Positions 58,301 to 64,000 of a stretch of 64,000 nucleotides of DNA are shown one piece after another. The translations under genes and the position numbers were made by a program. Position 1 is the first letter of the stretch; each line of letters begins with the position of its first letter. Below the pieces are notes generated by a model. The model was not told the DNA's origin and searched no databases. It worked only from the letters and a program-made list of their open reading frames with translations. Source of the DNA: Undaria pinnatifida (lineage: Eukaryota; Sar; Phaeophyceae; Laminariales; Alariaceae); assembly GCA_012845835.1 (NCBI GenBank), contig JABAKD010000002.1:24532518-24596517 (forward strand), written 5' to 3'.

Positions 58301-59454
58301 GTGGCGATGCTAACGGTGGCGATAACTCTGGCGGTAACGGGGCGGGTGGTGGCGGTGGAGGAGGATCCGGGATTTCGGCGGGGCGACGGCTCATGCTCGG
58401 CGTTGACGCACTCGGCGACGCGTCCTCGCTCGCTCGATTCTTTGGCGGGGCCCTCCTGGAGTGCCTTGCCGGGGAGAAGGAGAAGGCGCTGGGCCCGCAC
58501 CTGTCGCTATGTCACGCGGCCGTAACGGCGAGGCACACGGTGGACGTCTCGGCCGCGTGGGACCTCCGCCTAGTCTTGGACTACGGTCGCGGCAGCGCTC
58601 TTCAGGCAGCACTAGCCACCGCCGCCGCCAACGCCAGGCAGAAGACAGCGAACACTAATGAGGTAGAGGAGTTGGAGCGCGATGTTGACGGGGGCGATTG
58701 TGGTGGTGGTGATGGTGGTGGTGATGGTGCCCGCGGGCGGTCGGGAGCGCGCGCGGCGGCGGCCGGAAAGGCCTCGGCGGGGAGGGTAATGGCCACGACG
58801 GGGGCGAAGCCGGAGGCGGAGCCGCCCTTGCCGTTCACGCTGCTCCACCCTGACCTCCTGGCGTCGCTGGAGGTGCGTCTGGACACATTTTTTTCGTCGC
58901 TTGGGTTCTGCGGCGGTGTCGGTGACGGCGTCCGTGACGGTGACGGTGGCAGTAACAGCATTAACGGTAGCGGAGAGGACGCGCGGATTGGAAGCTTTGA
59001 CGCGCGGCCGACAGCAGCTGCAGGGGCCATTGGAGGGAGAGAGGAAGGGCGGGGGGGGGGGGCTGGGGTAGAGGGAGGGGGAGGAAAAGCAGACGCCCGC
59101 CGGCATCTCGGGAGGAAGAACGCTTCCCCGCTGTGGCGATATCTTAACGGCGGCGGCGGTGATACCGTTGGCGGAGGTGACGGCGGCGATGTCGGCCGAG
59201 CAAGAGAGGAAGGCCGAGAAGGCCGACTCTTCGGCGCGTACCTGGCGTACTTCGGCATTCCCGCGCCCGTAGCACTTGAGCAAGCCCTCGGCGGCAGAAG
59301 GGAAGCAGGAGGGGGGGGAAGGACCCCACTGGAGAAGCTTGGGCTCGGTGACGCCCCGGCCCTGATGCGGGGGCTGCCCGGGCTGACGCCGTCTGCTTTA
59401 CTCAAGATAACGTCTCCCGCCGCCACCCGCGACGGCATCGGTGGCAGACGGTGA
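37012..59454 (+). CDS. APC1: APC1, anaphase-promoting complex subunit 1 (11 exons, gene span)
   Basis: Scaffold subunit of the APC/C, the nuclear/cytoplasmic E3 ubiquitin ligase that targets cyclins and securin. Exons: 37012-40305, 40940-42268, 42809-42916, 43495-43544, 46342-46485, 47971-48385, 49191-49384, 49682-49910, 50152-50276, 53887-54535, 58054-59454. All introns are GT-AG and phases match at every junction; the sum is 7938 bp (2645 codons plus TGA). Order of parts follows animal APC1: an N-terminal beta-propeller-like region (exon 1), a middle domain (exons 1-2), proteasome/cyclosome (PC) repeats (exons 3-9), and a C-terminal domain (exons 10-11). Human APC1 is about 1944 residues; the excess here lies in Gly/Ser/Asp-rich loops. 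The first ATG of the frame (37012) was taken as the start. Introns 4, 9 and 10 (2.8, 3.6, 3.5 kb) carry repeats. The family is sure; the start codon and the exon 1-2 junction are the weakest points. Confidence 0.93.
40940..42268 (+). CDS. APC1: APC1 exon 2: middle domain
   Basis: Residues 1099-1541, phase 0 at both ends; acceptor CCCTTCAG|GG and donor CATAAG|GTGAAC. Family landmarks: YGVEDLERAPLGFVLPL (animal form has DLETLPFGIALPI), ELVGRQDLSALRR (animal LLIGRQDLS), PVGRGMLTLGTLAPL with EPLPIPPLCLAGR, WAEFHNGVAAGLRLQ, TWITYNRP, GGLLMALGLQGHLSSLAMTD, DYLTLGQESTTVGMLLGMAA. A Gly/Ser/acidic loop of about 110 residues (roughly 41250-41520) separates the first two motifs. The 5' edge is less certain than the rest: the first about 30 codons are not conserved, and a stretch of about 70 to 100 residues found here in animal APC1 was not seen. 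Confidence 0.92.
42809..42916 (+). CDS. APC1: APC1 exon 3: first PC-repeat segment
   Basis: Exactly 36 codons, phase 0 to phase 0, between CCGCGGCAG|ATG and TATCAG|GTGTGA. The product reads HVPSLLPHPF then TQAAALAGLGLLYQ, matching animal IHIPALLPP and VAAVVGIGLVYQG. This begins the PC-repeat toroid shared with proteasome RPN1/RPN2. The preceding intron 2 contains a CTG/CAG-rich inverted stretch near 42301-42360 able to fold back. Confidence 0.93.
43495..43544 (+). CDS. APC1: APC1 exon 4: 50-bp microexon
   Basis: A 50-bp exon between CTTTTGCAG|GG and GGGAAG|GTAAGA. It reads GTSHRLMTEFLLGEMG plus two bases of an Arg codon, equivalent to GTAHRHTAEVLLAEIGR of animal APC1. It ends in phase 2, which exon 5 completes. 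Too short for routine gene finders, but without it the PC repeat is broken and phases do not match. Confidence 0.93.
43588..46183. mobile_element. Inverted-repeat element (about 2.6 kb) in APC1 intron 4
   Basis: The left arm (about 43588-43733) starts GGGGCATACTCATTGGTTGC and continues through GACCATTAACCACGCATTCC; the right arm (about 46034-46183) is its diverged reverse complement. Single arms of the same sequence occur at 10140-10220 and 59797-59875. The interior has no long ORF. Probably a non-autonomous DNA transposon with long terminal inverted repeats; target duplications were not resolved because G/C runs flank it. Confidence 0.6.
44611..44905 (+). repeat. R1 repeat copy h, in APC1 intron 4
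   Basis: Divergent long-form copy: GAGCTGTGTGTGTGAGATCG, TTTTGCAAGCTGCGTGTGAT, GGTCGGTGACTCCCC. It lies inside the 43588-46183 inverted-repeat element. Confidence 0.6.
46342..46485 (+). CDS. APC1: APC1 exon 5: PC-repeat segment
   Basis: 144 bp after TTTTTGCAG. The product reads DREGYALACGLSLGMINLGK, a canonical PC repeat (animal DRESYSLAAGLALGMVCLGHG), then ADLKLEQQLQR (animal SDLNVPEQLYQ). Donor CAGCG|GTAAGT is strong; phase 2. The preceding intron 4 (2797 bp) holds an inverted-repeat element. Confidence 0.94.
46510..46790 (+). repeat. R2 repeat in APC1 intron 5
   Basis: A partial unit (46516-46550) and a full unit (46613-46790) of R2: GTAGTCGTATGACCACAGAC, GGGACGGAGCACGTCGGGTT, GTGTTCGGCGAGTCGCGT. 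It begins about 25 bp inside the intron. Confidence 0.6.
47971..48385 (+). CDS. APC1: APC1 exon 6: PC-repeat segment with Gly/Asn-rich loop
   Basis: 415 bp. The acceptor follows a run of about 25 cytosines (CTCCAG|CTACATG); this choice restores both phase and homology, since QRYMSGGKD matches animal YQYMVGGHRR. A loop of about 45 residues rich in Gly, Ser and Asn follows, then EYVNTDVTAPAALVAFALIH, RPEQLLLRVVVRGLVMWDE and EWVDAQ, matching animal INVDVTCPGATLALAMIY, LLLRTLARCLILWDD and KWVDSN. Donor GCTCAG|GTGAGA, phase 0. A longer open frame upstream of 47971 is C-tract read-through, not exon. Confidence 0.92.
48478..48655 (+). repeat. R2 repeat in APC1 intron 6
   Basis: Same order of blocks as 46613-46790 and about 85% alike by eye, including the GTGTTCGGCGAGTCGC end. 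Located about 90 bp after the donor of intron 6. Confidence 0.6.
49191..49384 (+). CDS. APC1: APC1 exon 7: PC-repeat segment
   Basis: 194 bp, phase 0 in and phase 2 out, between CGGCCCGCAG and CGTGTCAG|GTGAGG. Contains QAHANIIAGACLCLGLRFAG, nearly identical to the animal motif QAHVYIIAGACLSLGFRFAG, a hallmark of APC1. Confidence 0.95.
49682..49910 (+). CDS. APC1: APC1 exon 8: PC-repeat segment
   Basis: 229 bp; acceptor AAAACTCAG|G after C-rich tracts, donor GGAGAG|GTGGGG. After a short Gly/Met-rich loop it reads MLEMCLSASVTALGMIMAGT and GDLECLRLMRELRG, matching animal LETCLSVVLLSLAMVMAGSG and NLKVLQLCRFLH. Phase 0 at its end. Confidence 0.94.
50152..50276 (+). CDS. APC1: APC1 exon 9: PC-repeat segment
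   Basis: 125 bp between TTGTTGCAG and CCCACG|GTGAGG. It reads YGTHMAIAMGIGLLFLGGG and IAALLAAFFPR, matching animal YGFHLAHHMALGLLFLGGG and IAALLCALYP. Phase 2 out. Confidence 0.95.
50925..51475 (+). repeat. R3 repeat, in APC1 intron 9
   Basis: Single-unit copy of R3 with the same blocks in the same order: GTGCGGTGCCGTGCCC minisatellite, TTCTTTCGAACA, CCCGTACTGCCGATCAGAAC, CTCTTGGCATTATCAAAT and the terminal GCGGGCGGCGTCAGCCGCCC palindrome. Confidence 0.65.
51793..51862 (-). tRNA. Degenerate tRNA-like sequence (SINE head or pseudo-tRNA)
   Basis: In APC1 intron 9, on the opposite strand. Starts GCCCCGGTGGTCCAGTGGTT, with a good A box (TGGTCCAGTGG), and has a B-box-like GAGTTCAATTCCC near its end. 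A middle hairpin could show GTA in its loop (Tyr-like). Acceptor and T stems do not pair fully, so it is unlikely to be a functional tRNA. Confidence 0.4.
52757..53632 (+). repeat. 438-bp tandem duplication in APC1 intron 9
   Basis: Copies 52757-53194 and 53195-53632 appear identical, with CGTG at all three junctions. Each carries the same 69-codon open frame beginning MAFFCSRVFVPKEERSRG, on which I place no coding weight. The identity implies a recent event or an assembly artefact. Confidence 0.85.
53887..54535 (+). CDS. APC1: APC1 exon 10: post-PC segment with long Gly/Asp loop
   Basis: 649 bp. Starts with DDNQYHLQALRHLYVLAVQR (animal DNRYHLQALRHLYVLAAEPR), then DALDVDTGESLFVPISV. A loop of about 90 residues made almost only of Gly, Ser and Asp (about 54030-54330) follows. 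It then resumes with CVLPDLKDVLRLSI, PRYFPVELDI and IYVKRRVGHLSYKN, matching animal LLPELHLLKQIKV, PRYWELLIDL and LYVKLRAGQLSYKE. Donor AAGAAT|GTGAGT, phase 0. The 438-bp duplication of intron 9 ends about 250 bp upstream. Confidence 0.93.
55740..57065. mobile_element. Foldback element (about 1.3 kb) in APC1 intron 10
   Basis: Arms of about 315 bp at 55740-56058 and 56752-57065 are inverted copies at roughly 85-90% identity. Both begin AGGGCAGACG and include GACGCTGATTGGTCAACTCA and GTCGGAAAATATACCATGCG; the 690-bp spacer has no long ORF. Structure suggests a non-autonomous DNA transposon. Confidence 0.7.
58054..59454 (+). CDS. APC1: APC1 exon 11: C-terminal domain and stop
   Basis: 1401 bp, acceptor CCCTTTTCAG|GACC, phase 0, TGA at 59452-59454. 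Landmarks: DPHALRSLLFQSYPG, FLSTFTEDPHLLNFARHFC (animal AFTSDPALLSFAEYFC), LFGAYLAYFGIPAPVALEQA (animal ACFLVYHSVPAPQHLPPI) and a last helix LGLGDAPALMRGLPGLTPSA. Gly/Asp/Ala-rich loops separate them. The animal protein ends just after the corresponding segment, which supports this stop. Confidence 0.92.
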   Translation, partial: DPHALRSLLFQSYPGAMGSGQSFGSSLHHHSRGRGHNHNTVGGMGGGEDLVQSKADFLSTFTEDPHLLNFARHFCDSGGGGGSGDANGGDNSGGNGAGGGGGGGSGISAGRRLMLGVDALGDASSLARFFGGALLECLAGEKEKALGPHLSLCHAAVTARHTVDVSAAWDLRLVLDYGRGSALQAALATAAANARQKTANTNEVEELERDVDGGDCGGGDGGGDGARGRSGARAAAAGKASAGRVMATTGAKPEAEPPLPFTLLHPDLLASLEVRLDTFFSSLGFCGGVGDGVRDGDGGSNSINGSGEDARIGSFDARPTAAAGAIGGREEGRGGGAGVEGGGGKADARRHLGRKNASPLWRYLNGGGGDTVGGGDGGDVGRAREEGREGRLFGAYLAYFGIPAPVALEQALGGRREAGGGGRTPLEKLGLGDAPALMRGLPGLTPSALLKITSPAATRDGIGGRR

Positions 59455-59796
59455 TGAAACGATAGTTTGTCATTGACCCAACGGTAATACTACGTTAATG
59501 CAACGAAACTCTCCGTGGGTTGACAGGTGACCCGACGGAACCTCTCGGTGGGTTGGAAGGTGACTCGGCTTTTTTTTTTCCTGACCGGAAAGTTTTTCCG
59601 CCAGTCAGTGCACGCGGTGTAGTTGTTTATGAAGAATTGGCTACGTATCAAGATGACGGCGATCGCGAGTTCGACGATACGGCGCCGATGATCTCCGTCT
59701 TTAGGCCCTTGACTACGGGGAGGTTTTAAAATGACGATTACTTGGGGCCCTGACACTCCCACGAGCGGCGTTTGAACGAAATGGGGATGGCTTTTT

Positions 59797-59875
59797 GGGA
59801 GGGGGCGTACTCAGTTGTTGGTTGCGGAAGTCAGTTGGCCATTGACCACGCATTCAATTCGAAACGGAGGCACCG
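59797..59875 (+). repeat. Solitary arm of the intron-4 element
   Basis: Contains GGGGGCGTACTCAGTTGTTG and GGCCATTGACCACGCATTCA, the terminal sequence of the 43588-46183 element, 340 bp downstream of the APC1 stop. Confidence 0.5.
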
Positions 59876-62524
59876 GTGGGGATTTTTGTAGTTGTTGTCC
59901 CCTTTTTTGCTCTCGACGTGCGAAAAGATAAAAGAGCGCAGAGAAACCGTGCATTATTACGAAGTGGCGATGGCTTTGTGGATGCAGGGGGGGAGGGGGG
60001 GGGGAGATCGTGATTGTCCCCCTGTTTTACTTTTTGTGCTCTTTGAAGTGCGAAAAGAGCGCGGAAGAGATGGATGGTCTGCACGTGCTGTTCTGGTGAC
60101 GCGGCCTGCGTGCCGCCCCCCCCCCGCCGTCAGAGCTCATGGGCGGTGATATAGTCAGCGACCTCAAGAGCTGTTATTTTGTGGTAATACAAGTATTGCA
60201 GTACACCGACCGAGAACGCACTTGAACGTTTGCAGTGGTCTGATTCGGCCTTCAGATAGATTACACCTGGGGTAGATGCCTAAACTGGTACTCCCTGCTA
60301 TCGTCTCTCGTTTAGTTCCGTTGAGCGCCAGCTATTTTATTGCTATGGTGTGGTGTGGTACGCAGTCCGAGCGTGAACGGCGGTATGCTCAGGTCATTTC
60401 GCTTCCCAGATAGATATGTAGATGCCACTTTCTTCGGAGGCGTGAGTTTTTTTTCCACGTTTCTTCTTTTCGACACGAAAAAAAGAAGATTTACCCGTAA
60501 GGAGTACTACGCGGAGCAGTACTCGTATTCGCAGTCAGTAGACGAGTGTATCATACTGGACTTTTTAACTGCTTAGCCTCAGCTCAGCAGAAGAAAAATC
60601 ATGTACGAAATGAAAATAAAAAACGGACCGGTAACGATTTCCTTCTGCGAAAACAAAGCTCGGTGCAGGGAATTCGAGGGAAGGAAGAAACGAACCGGTT
60701 TACTTTTCTCAATTCAGTCTCATGACTTTAGAAGCAAATAGCAAAGAAACAGTGGCAGTGACAGTGTTGTTTGTCTGTTTTTCGTTTCGTGCTGTCGTGT
60801 AATTGTCCCTGTCGGCCTTGTTTCGTCGTTGCCTGTCGCCCTTGCGATCAGATTCCCCCGTTCATTATTGTACCGGTAAAAAGCAAAGTTGTTACAATCA
60901 TGGCAGCTGTAAAGTTGGACCAGATTGGTGGATATGCTCAGTTTTGCAAGCTGCATGGGTTCATAATGCGTCGGTCGCGCGCACTTTACGTCCGTAATGG
61001 CGCCCCTCCTGGATGGTACCCGTGGTCAACAGGTATTCGCCAGTATCCCGGGATTTCTACATAACGCGAATACCTACTATACCCCGAGTAATCGAACTAC
61101 TTACAAATACGTTCTTACTCTTTATGCCCCGCCCCTCTATGGCGGGCAGGGCTAGCCGACAGAAGCTCGCGTTCTCCGTCTAAAAACGCACTTAGGTATA
61201 TCAACCAGTAACCAGCGAAGACACTGATCGCTGCTGCTGCTGCTGTGTGCAAGAAGAGCTCGGGGGCGATGGCACACGGCATAGCATGACACGACACGCG
61301 ACCAACGGGTTTCTGCGTTCTCCCTCAACAAAAACAACAACTACGGTATATATACCTGGCTATGTACCTTACCAGCGCCAGGGTTATGTACTTTTTTGCA
61401 GGCCCTGCGTCCCGTTACCTTTGCGCTAGATGTGACCGACCGACCGGCCGACCTGGTCCGTCGGTTTGTTGGTTGGCTGGTCGATTGAAAGATCGGTCGG
61501 TGCTGTGTAGTGCAAGAAGAGCACGTGATGACACACACCTAAGACACTCTTTCCATCCTCCCTTAAGATCGTCAATAACTTAGTGTAGCTGTTTTATATA
61601 TCAGGCACCAGGTACATGCCCTCTCTTCGGAATATGCGCCCTATTGTCGCCGTCGGTCGCTCGCACTCCGACCGAGATTTCGGCCGGTAGGTATGTCGGT
61701 CGGTCGAGATCCGATCGGTCGGTAGGGTGGTTGGTCGATAGATCGGTATTGTCGATGGTCGGCGGTAGCTCCATTCACTCGTTCACAGCGAATCTCCAGC
61801 GACAGGTATACCGGTCGGCCGGTCGACCCCCCATCAACCGATCGAGCTCGGATCGGTCGTTCGATCTGCGATCGATGGGTGGGCTGGTCCGTCGATAGGT
61901 CGGGCTGGTCGGTACGGCAATGACTCCACTAACAGCGAACTTCCGGCGGCAGGTATGTCGGTCGGTCGGTCGAGCTCCGATCTGCCGGTCGAGCTCAGAT
62001 CGGTCGGAAGGGTAGTTGCTCGAGCTCTGATCGATCGGTAGGTTGGTCGATTGACCTCCGATGGGTCAGTAGGTCTAGTTTGATCTGTCGATAGGTCCGT
62101 ATGGTCGGTACGGCGGCGGTGGCCCCATTCACTCGTCATTCACAACTGGCGGCAGCGGAGTCCAGGGCGGCCACCTCTTCCGCAGATAGCCGCCATCCGA
62201 GGGCGCCACAATTCTCGCTGGCCTGTGTGTCCGTTCGGCGTCGGGGGGGAAGGGTATATATAGATTATTCATAGCGCAGAGGGCCGCACTTGTTATTTTG
62301 AAGCAGGTATTGGTACCTATTGCTTGTTTTCAGTCGGAGCGTTTTTTGTTGTTATTTTTGTGACCGAGGGCTAGATTTCAAGGAAATGAGCTAACGTGAC
62401 AACACCATCATCACCAGTGCAGAGGCTGCGACGTGCCTGTACTTGCCGGGGGGGTGTTCTCATTTGTTCTTGGTTGCTTGTCTATTCATGGCTGGGTGTA
62501 TTTTTTCGCTCTTGTCTCTTTCAG
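59876..62524. other. APC1 3' flank and intergenic DNA
   Basis: A poly-G run (59985-60005), a weak R1-like core near 60905-60995 (CAGCTGTAAAGTTGG ... TTTTGCAAGCTGCATG), and the 61430-62140 minisatellite. No gene recognised. Confidence 0.45.
61430..62140 (+). repeat. GGTCGGTCGATCGG-type minisatellite with higher-order period
   Basis: Dense GGTCGGTCG and GATCGGTCG motifs. A higher-order unit of roughly 130-180 bp is marked by GGTATGTCGGTCGGTCG or GGTATACCGGTCGGCCGG and by ACTCGTTCACAGCGAA or related, about three to four copies. Confidence 0.7.
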
Positions 62525-62842
62525 TTTGTTGAGCTCGACTTGCGACCACGGACGGCTATAACAACAACAAACACAGACAACAGACAACACCAAACAACAG
62601 TGGCCGGCATCGGCATAGTGGTCGGAAGCTCTATTCAGCGCCCGTCGGGAATCCCGAGGAAGCCACTGATAAGCTCGACGGCGTACCCGTCTGGAATCGA
62701 AGCGCGTCCACTACAATGCACAGGGAACATTCGCCCCCCCCCCCCCAAGGCTGCGCGGTTGTTTTCGTGTCATTTGCACAGCAGTATCCGTGGTTTCACG
62801 GCGCAGATTCTTCACATTGACCCTATTGAAGCCCATGTCTAG
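62525..62842 (+). CDS. Candidate last exon, unknown
   Basis: Acceptor CTTGTCTCTTTCAG followed by 105 codons to TAG, reading FVELDLRPRTAITTTN and later SSIQRPSGIPRKPLISS. No upstream partner or domain was found, and the frame crosses a C-run, so this may be chance. Confidence 0.22.
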   Translation, partial: FVELDLRPRTAITTTNTDNRQHQTTVAGIGIVVGSSIQRPSGIPRKPLISSTAYPSGIEARPLQCTGNIRPPPPKAARLFSCHLHSSIRGFTAQILHIDPIEAHV

Positions 62843-63958
62843 CGACCACAAAAAAAAAGGAACATGAGCGCGACCTTAACACACATCTAGGAATATCGTG
62901 CAGAAGTACTATTAACAATATATCCACGCTATGCGCGTGTCGCACAGCTCCATGCATTGTAGTTCTGTTTTGTACACATCCCCTACCCCAAGCAGCATGG
63001 ACCGTTTCGTGTGGCCAATGCCGTAACCGTAATTTTTACTTCACTTTCTTTCTGGCGGAAGCTCCGAAAAGGTCAATGAAGGTAAGCAATTTTATGTAAA
63101 AGGGGAAGATGCCGTACGGTCGAAACGTCACCTGTCTGGTGTTCTTTGCGCCGGGGATCGGGATCGCCCCCTTCGCGATGCACCAGTTCAGCGACACCTG
63201 GGCAGGTGTTTTGTCTCTGCCAGGGCGGGGGGGGCACGTAGGGGGTTCAAAAATCCAGACGGCAGGAGGGGGGGGGGGAGGGAGGGGGGGGGGGGGGAGA
63301 TCACATTGGGTGGCACAAATAGTCTTCGGTTTAGTTTGTGAACGCTTCCGCTATTTTTGAGCACTACCGCCATGATCCACTAAAAAACAAAACGAGCATC
63401 GGTCAATAGTGTGTAGGGAAGCGGATATCTGCACGGTCGCACTCGCTCTAACATTACTGTACTACCGAGGATCGGCTACACCACTAGTTAACGTTGATTT
63501 TTGTCGCTTCCACTTAATGCTTGGCATCTATCGCAACCCGAGCACGAAAAAAACAAGCAACCCGAGCACGAAAAAAACAAGGGTAGATCGGCGGTGAGGG
63601 CAATGATGGAGCACCAACGGCTGGAGCCTAACCCCCCGTCCAACTGTCGGCACGCTGCGGAGACACAGCAGTAGCAGCAGCACGAGAGTCAGGCCCCTCC
63701 GTCGTGCCGTTCGTGTTCGCAAGACGGTAATGACTAGCTGGCTCGTTCCACCGCGCAGCGAGTACCGTAGAGTACCGTAGAGTGCACCATAGAGTATCAT
63801 AGTCTTGGGGAGAACTCTACACAAGGCGATTGATTAAGCATGTCTAATGTTCGGGAGTTTATGGGATGGCGGGCAGGAGCACGTGCATAAAAAAATGACG
63901 AACAGTAAGGCCAGAGCACTGGCAGATCAGGCGCTACAACGCAACATAAATGACGCAC
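62843..63958. other. Right-end intergenic DNA
   Basis: A G-rich tract at 63225-63300, a donor-like GAAG|GTAAGC near 63082, and short ORFs only. A duplicated AACCCGAGCACGAAAAAAAC lies near 63536-63580. No gene recognised. Confidence 0.4.
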
Positions 63959-64000
63959 CTCGGGGCTCCGATTTCTTCGAGCTTGGCGACAAGAGGTCTT
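63959..64000 (-). CDS. Possible exon fragment cut by the right edge
   Basis: The last 42 bases on the - strand read RPLVAKLEEIGAP in one frame and end at a donor-like CCCGAG|GTGCGT. It may be the end of an exon of a gene lying mostly beyond the window. Too short to identify. Confidence 0.25.

Noticed and set aside
58602..59438. 278-codon - strand ORF over APC1 exon 11
   Set aside because: Pro/Ser-rich shadow of the conserved C-terminal domain.

Overview
This window is eukaryotic nuclear DNA: spliceosomal GT-AG introns of 0.2 to 3.6 kb, many dispersed and tandem repeats, homopolymer C/G tracts, and glycine-, aspartate- and serine-rich loops inside otherwise conserved proteins. The gene structure (many exons, long introns, a tight head-to-head gene pair) and a PX-GOLD-coiled-coil protein fit a stramenopile such as a brown alga (Ectocarpus-like). 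That assignment is inference; no rRNA, organelle or taxon-specific marker is present.

Two genes could be assembled by splicing by hand. (1) On the + strand, 37012-59454, an 11-exon gene for APC1, the scaffold subunit of the anaphase-promoting complex/cyclosome. All junctions are GT-AG, every phase matches, and the model gives 2645 codons plus a stop. (2) On the - strand, 36465-29166, a 5-exon gene for a PX-GOLD-coiled-coil protein of about 1050 residues, also phase-consistent throughout. The start codons lie 546 bp apart, head to head, so 36466-37011 is the likely shared divergent promoter; it carries a CCAAT box and a CACGTG box. The two proteins act in different processes (cell-cycle ubiquitin ligase; phosphoinositide membrane traffic), so the pairing suggests shared promoter architecture rather than a shared pathway.

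Left of these, 1-29 kb is mostly repeats. It holds a few candidate exons: a Gln/Glu-rich - strand exon at 1545-1898; two well-linked + strand exons at 7573-7955 and 9284-9659 encoding the C-terminus of an unknown protein with regularly spaced tyrosines; a - strand CxxC-containing open stretch at 9834-10098; and a cluster at 27.5-28.8 kb with a - strand terminal exon and two + strand exons. Right of APC1 (59.5-64 kb) are repeats, a minisatellite and two weak exon candidates.

The repeats are the most novel part. They include a miniature LTR retrotransposon (TRIM) with 84-95 bp terminal repeats, primer-binding-site-like and polypurine tracts, one copy nested in the LTR of another with a 4-bp target duplication; a family here called R1 with a copy flanked by 12-bp direct repeats; long inverted-repeat elements in APC1 introns 4 and 10; a 438-bp tandem duplication in intron 9; a repeat (R3) shared by introns of the two neighbouring genes; and a 9-bp palindrome, TACCWGGTA, about 35-fold over-represented and found only outside coding exons. 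No CRISPR, virus, toxin or bacterial-type operon was seen. Coordinates of spliced exons were checked for phase; repeat edges are approximate, usually within 5 to 10 bases.
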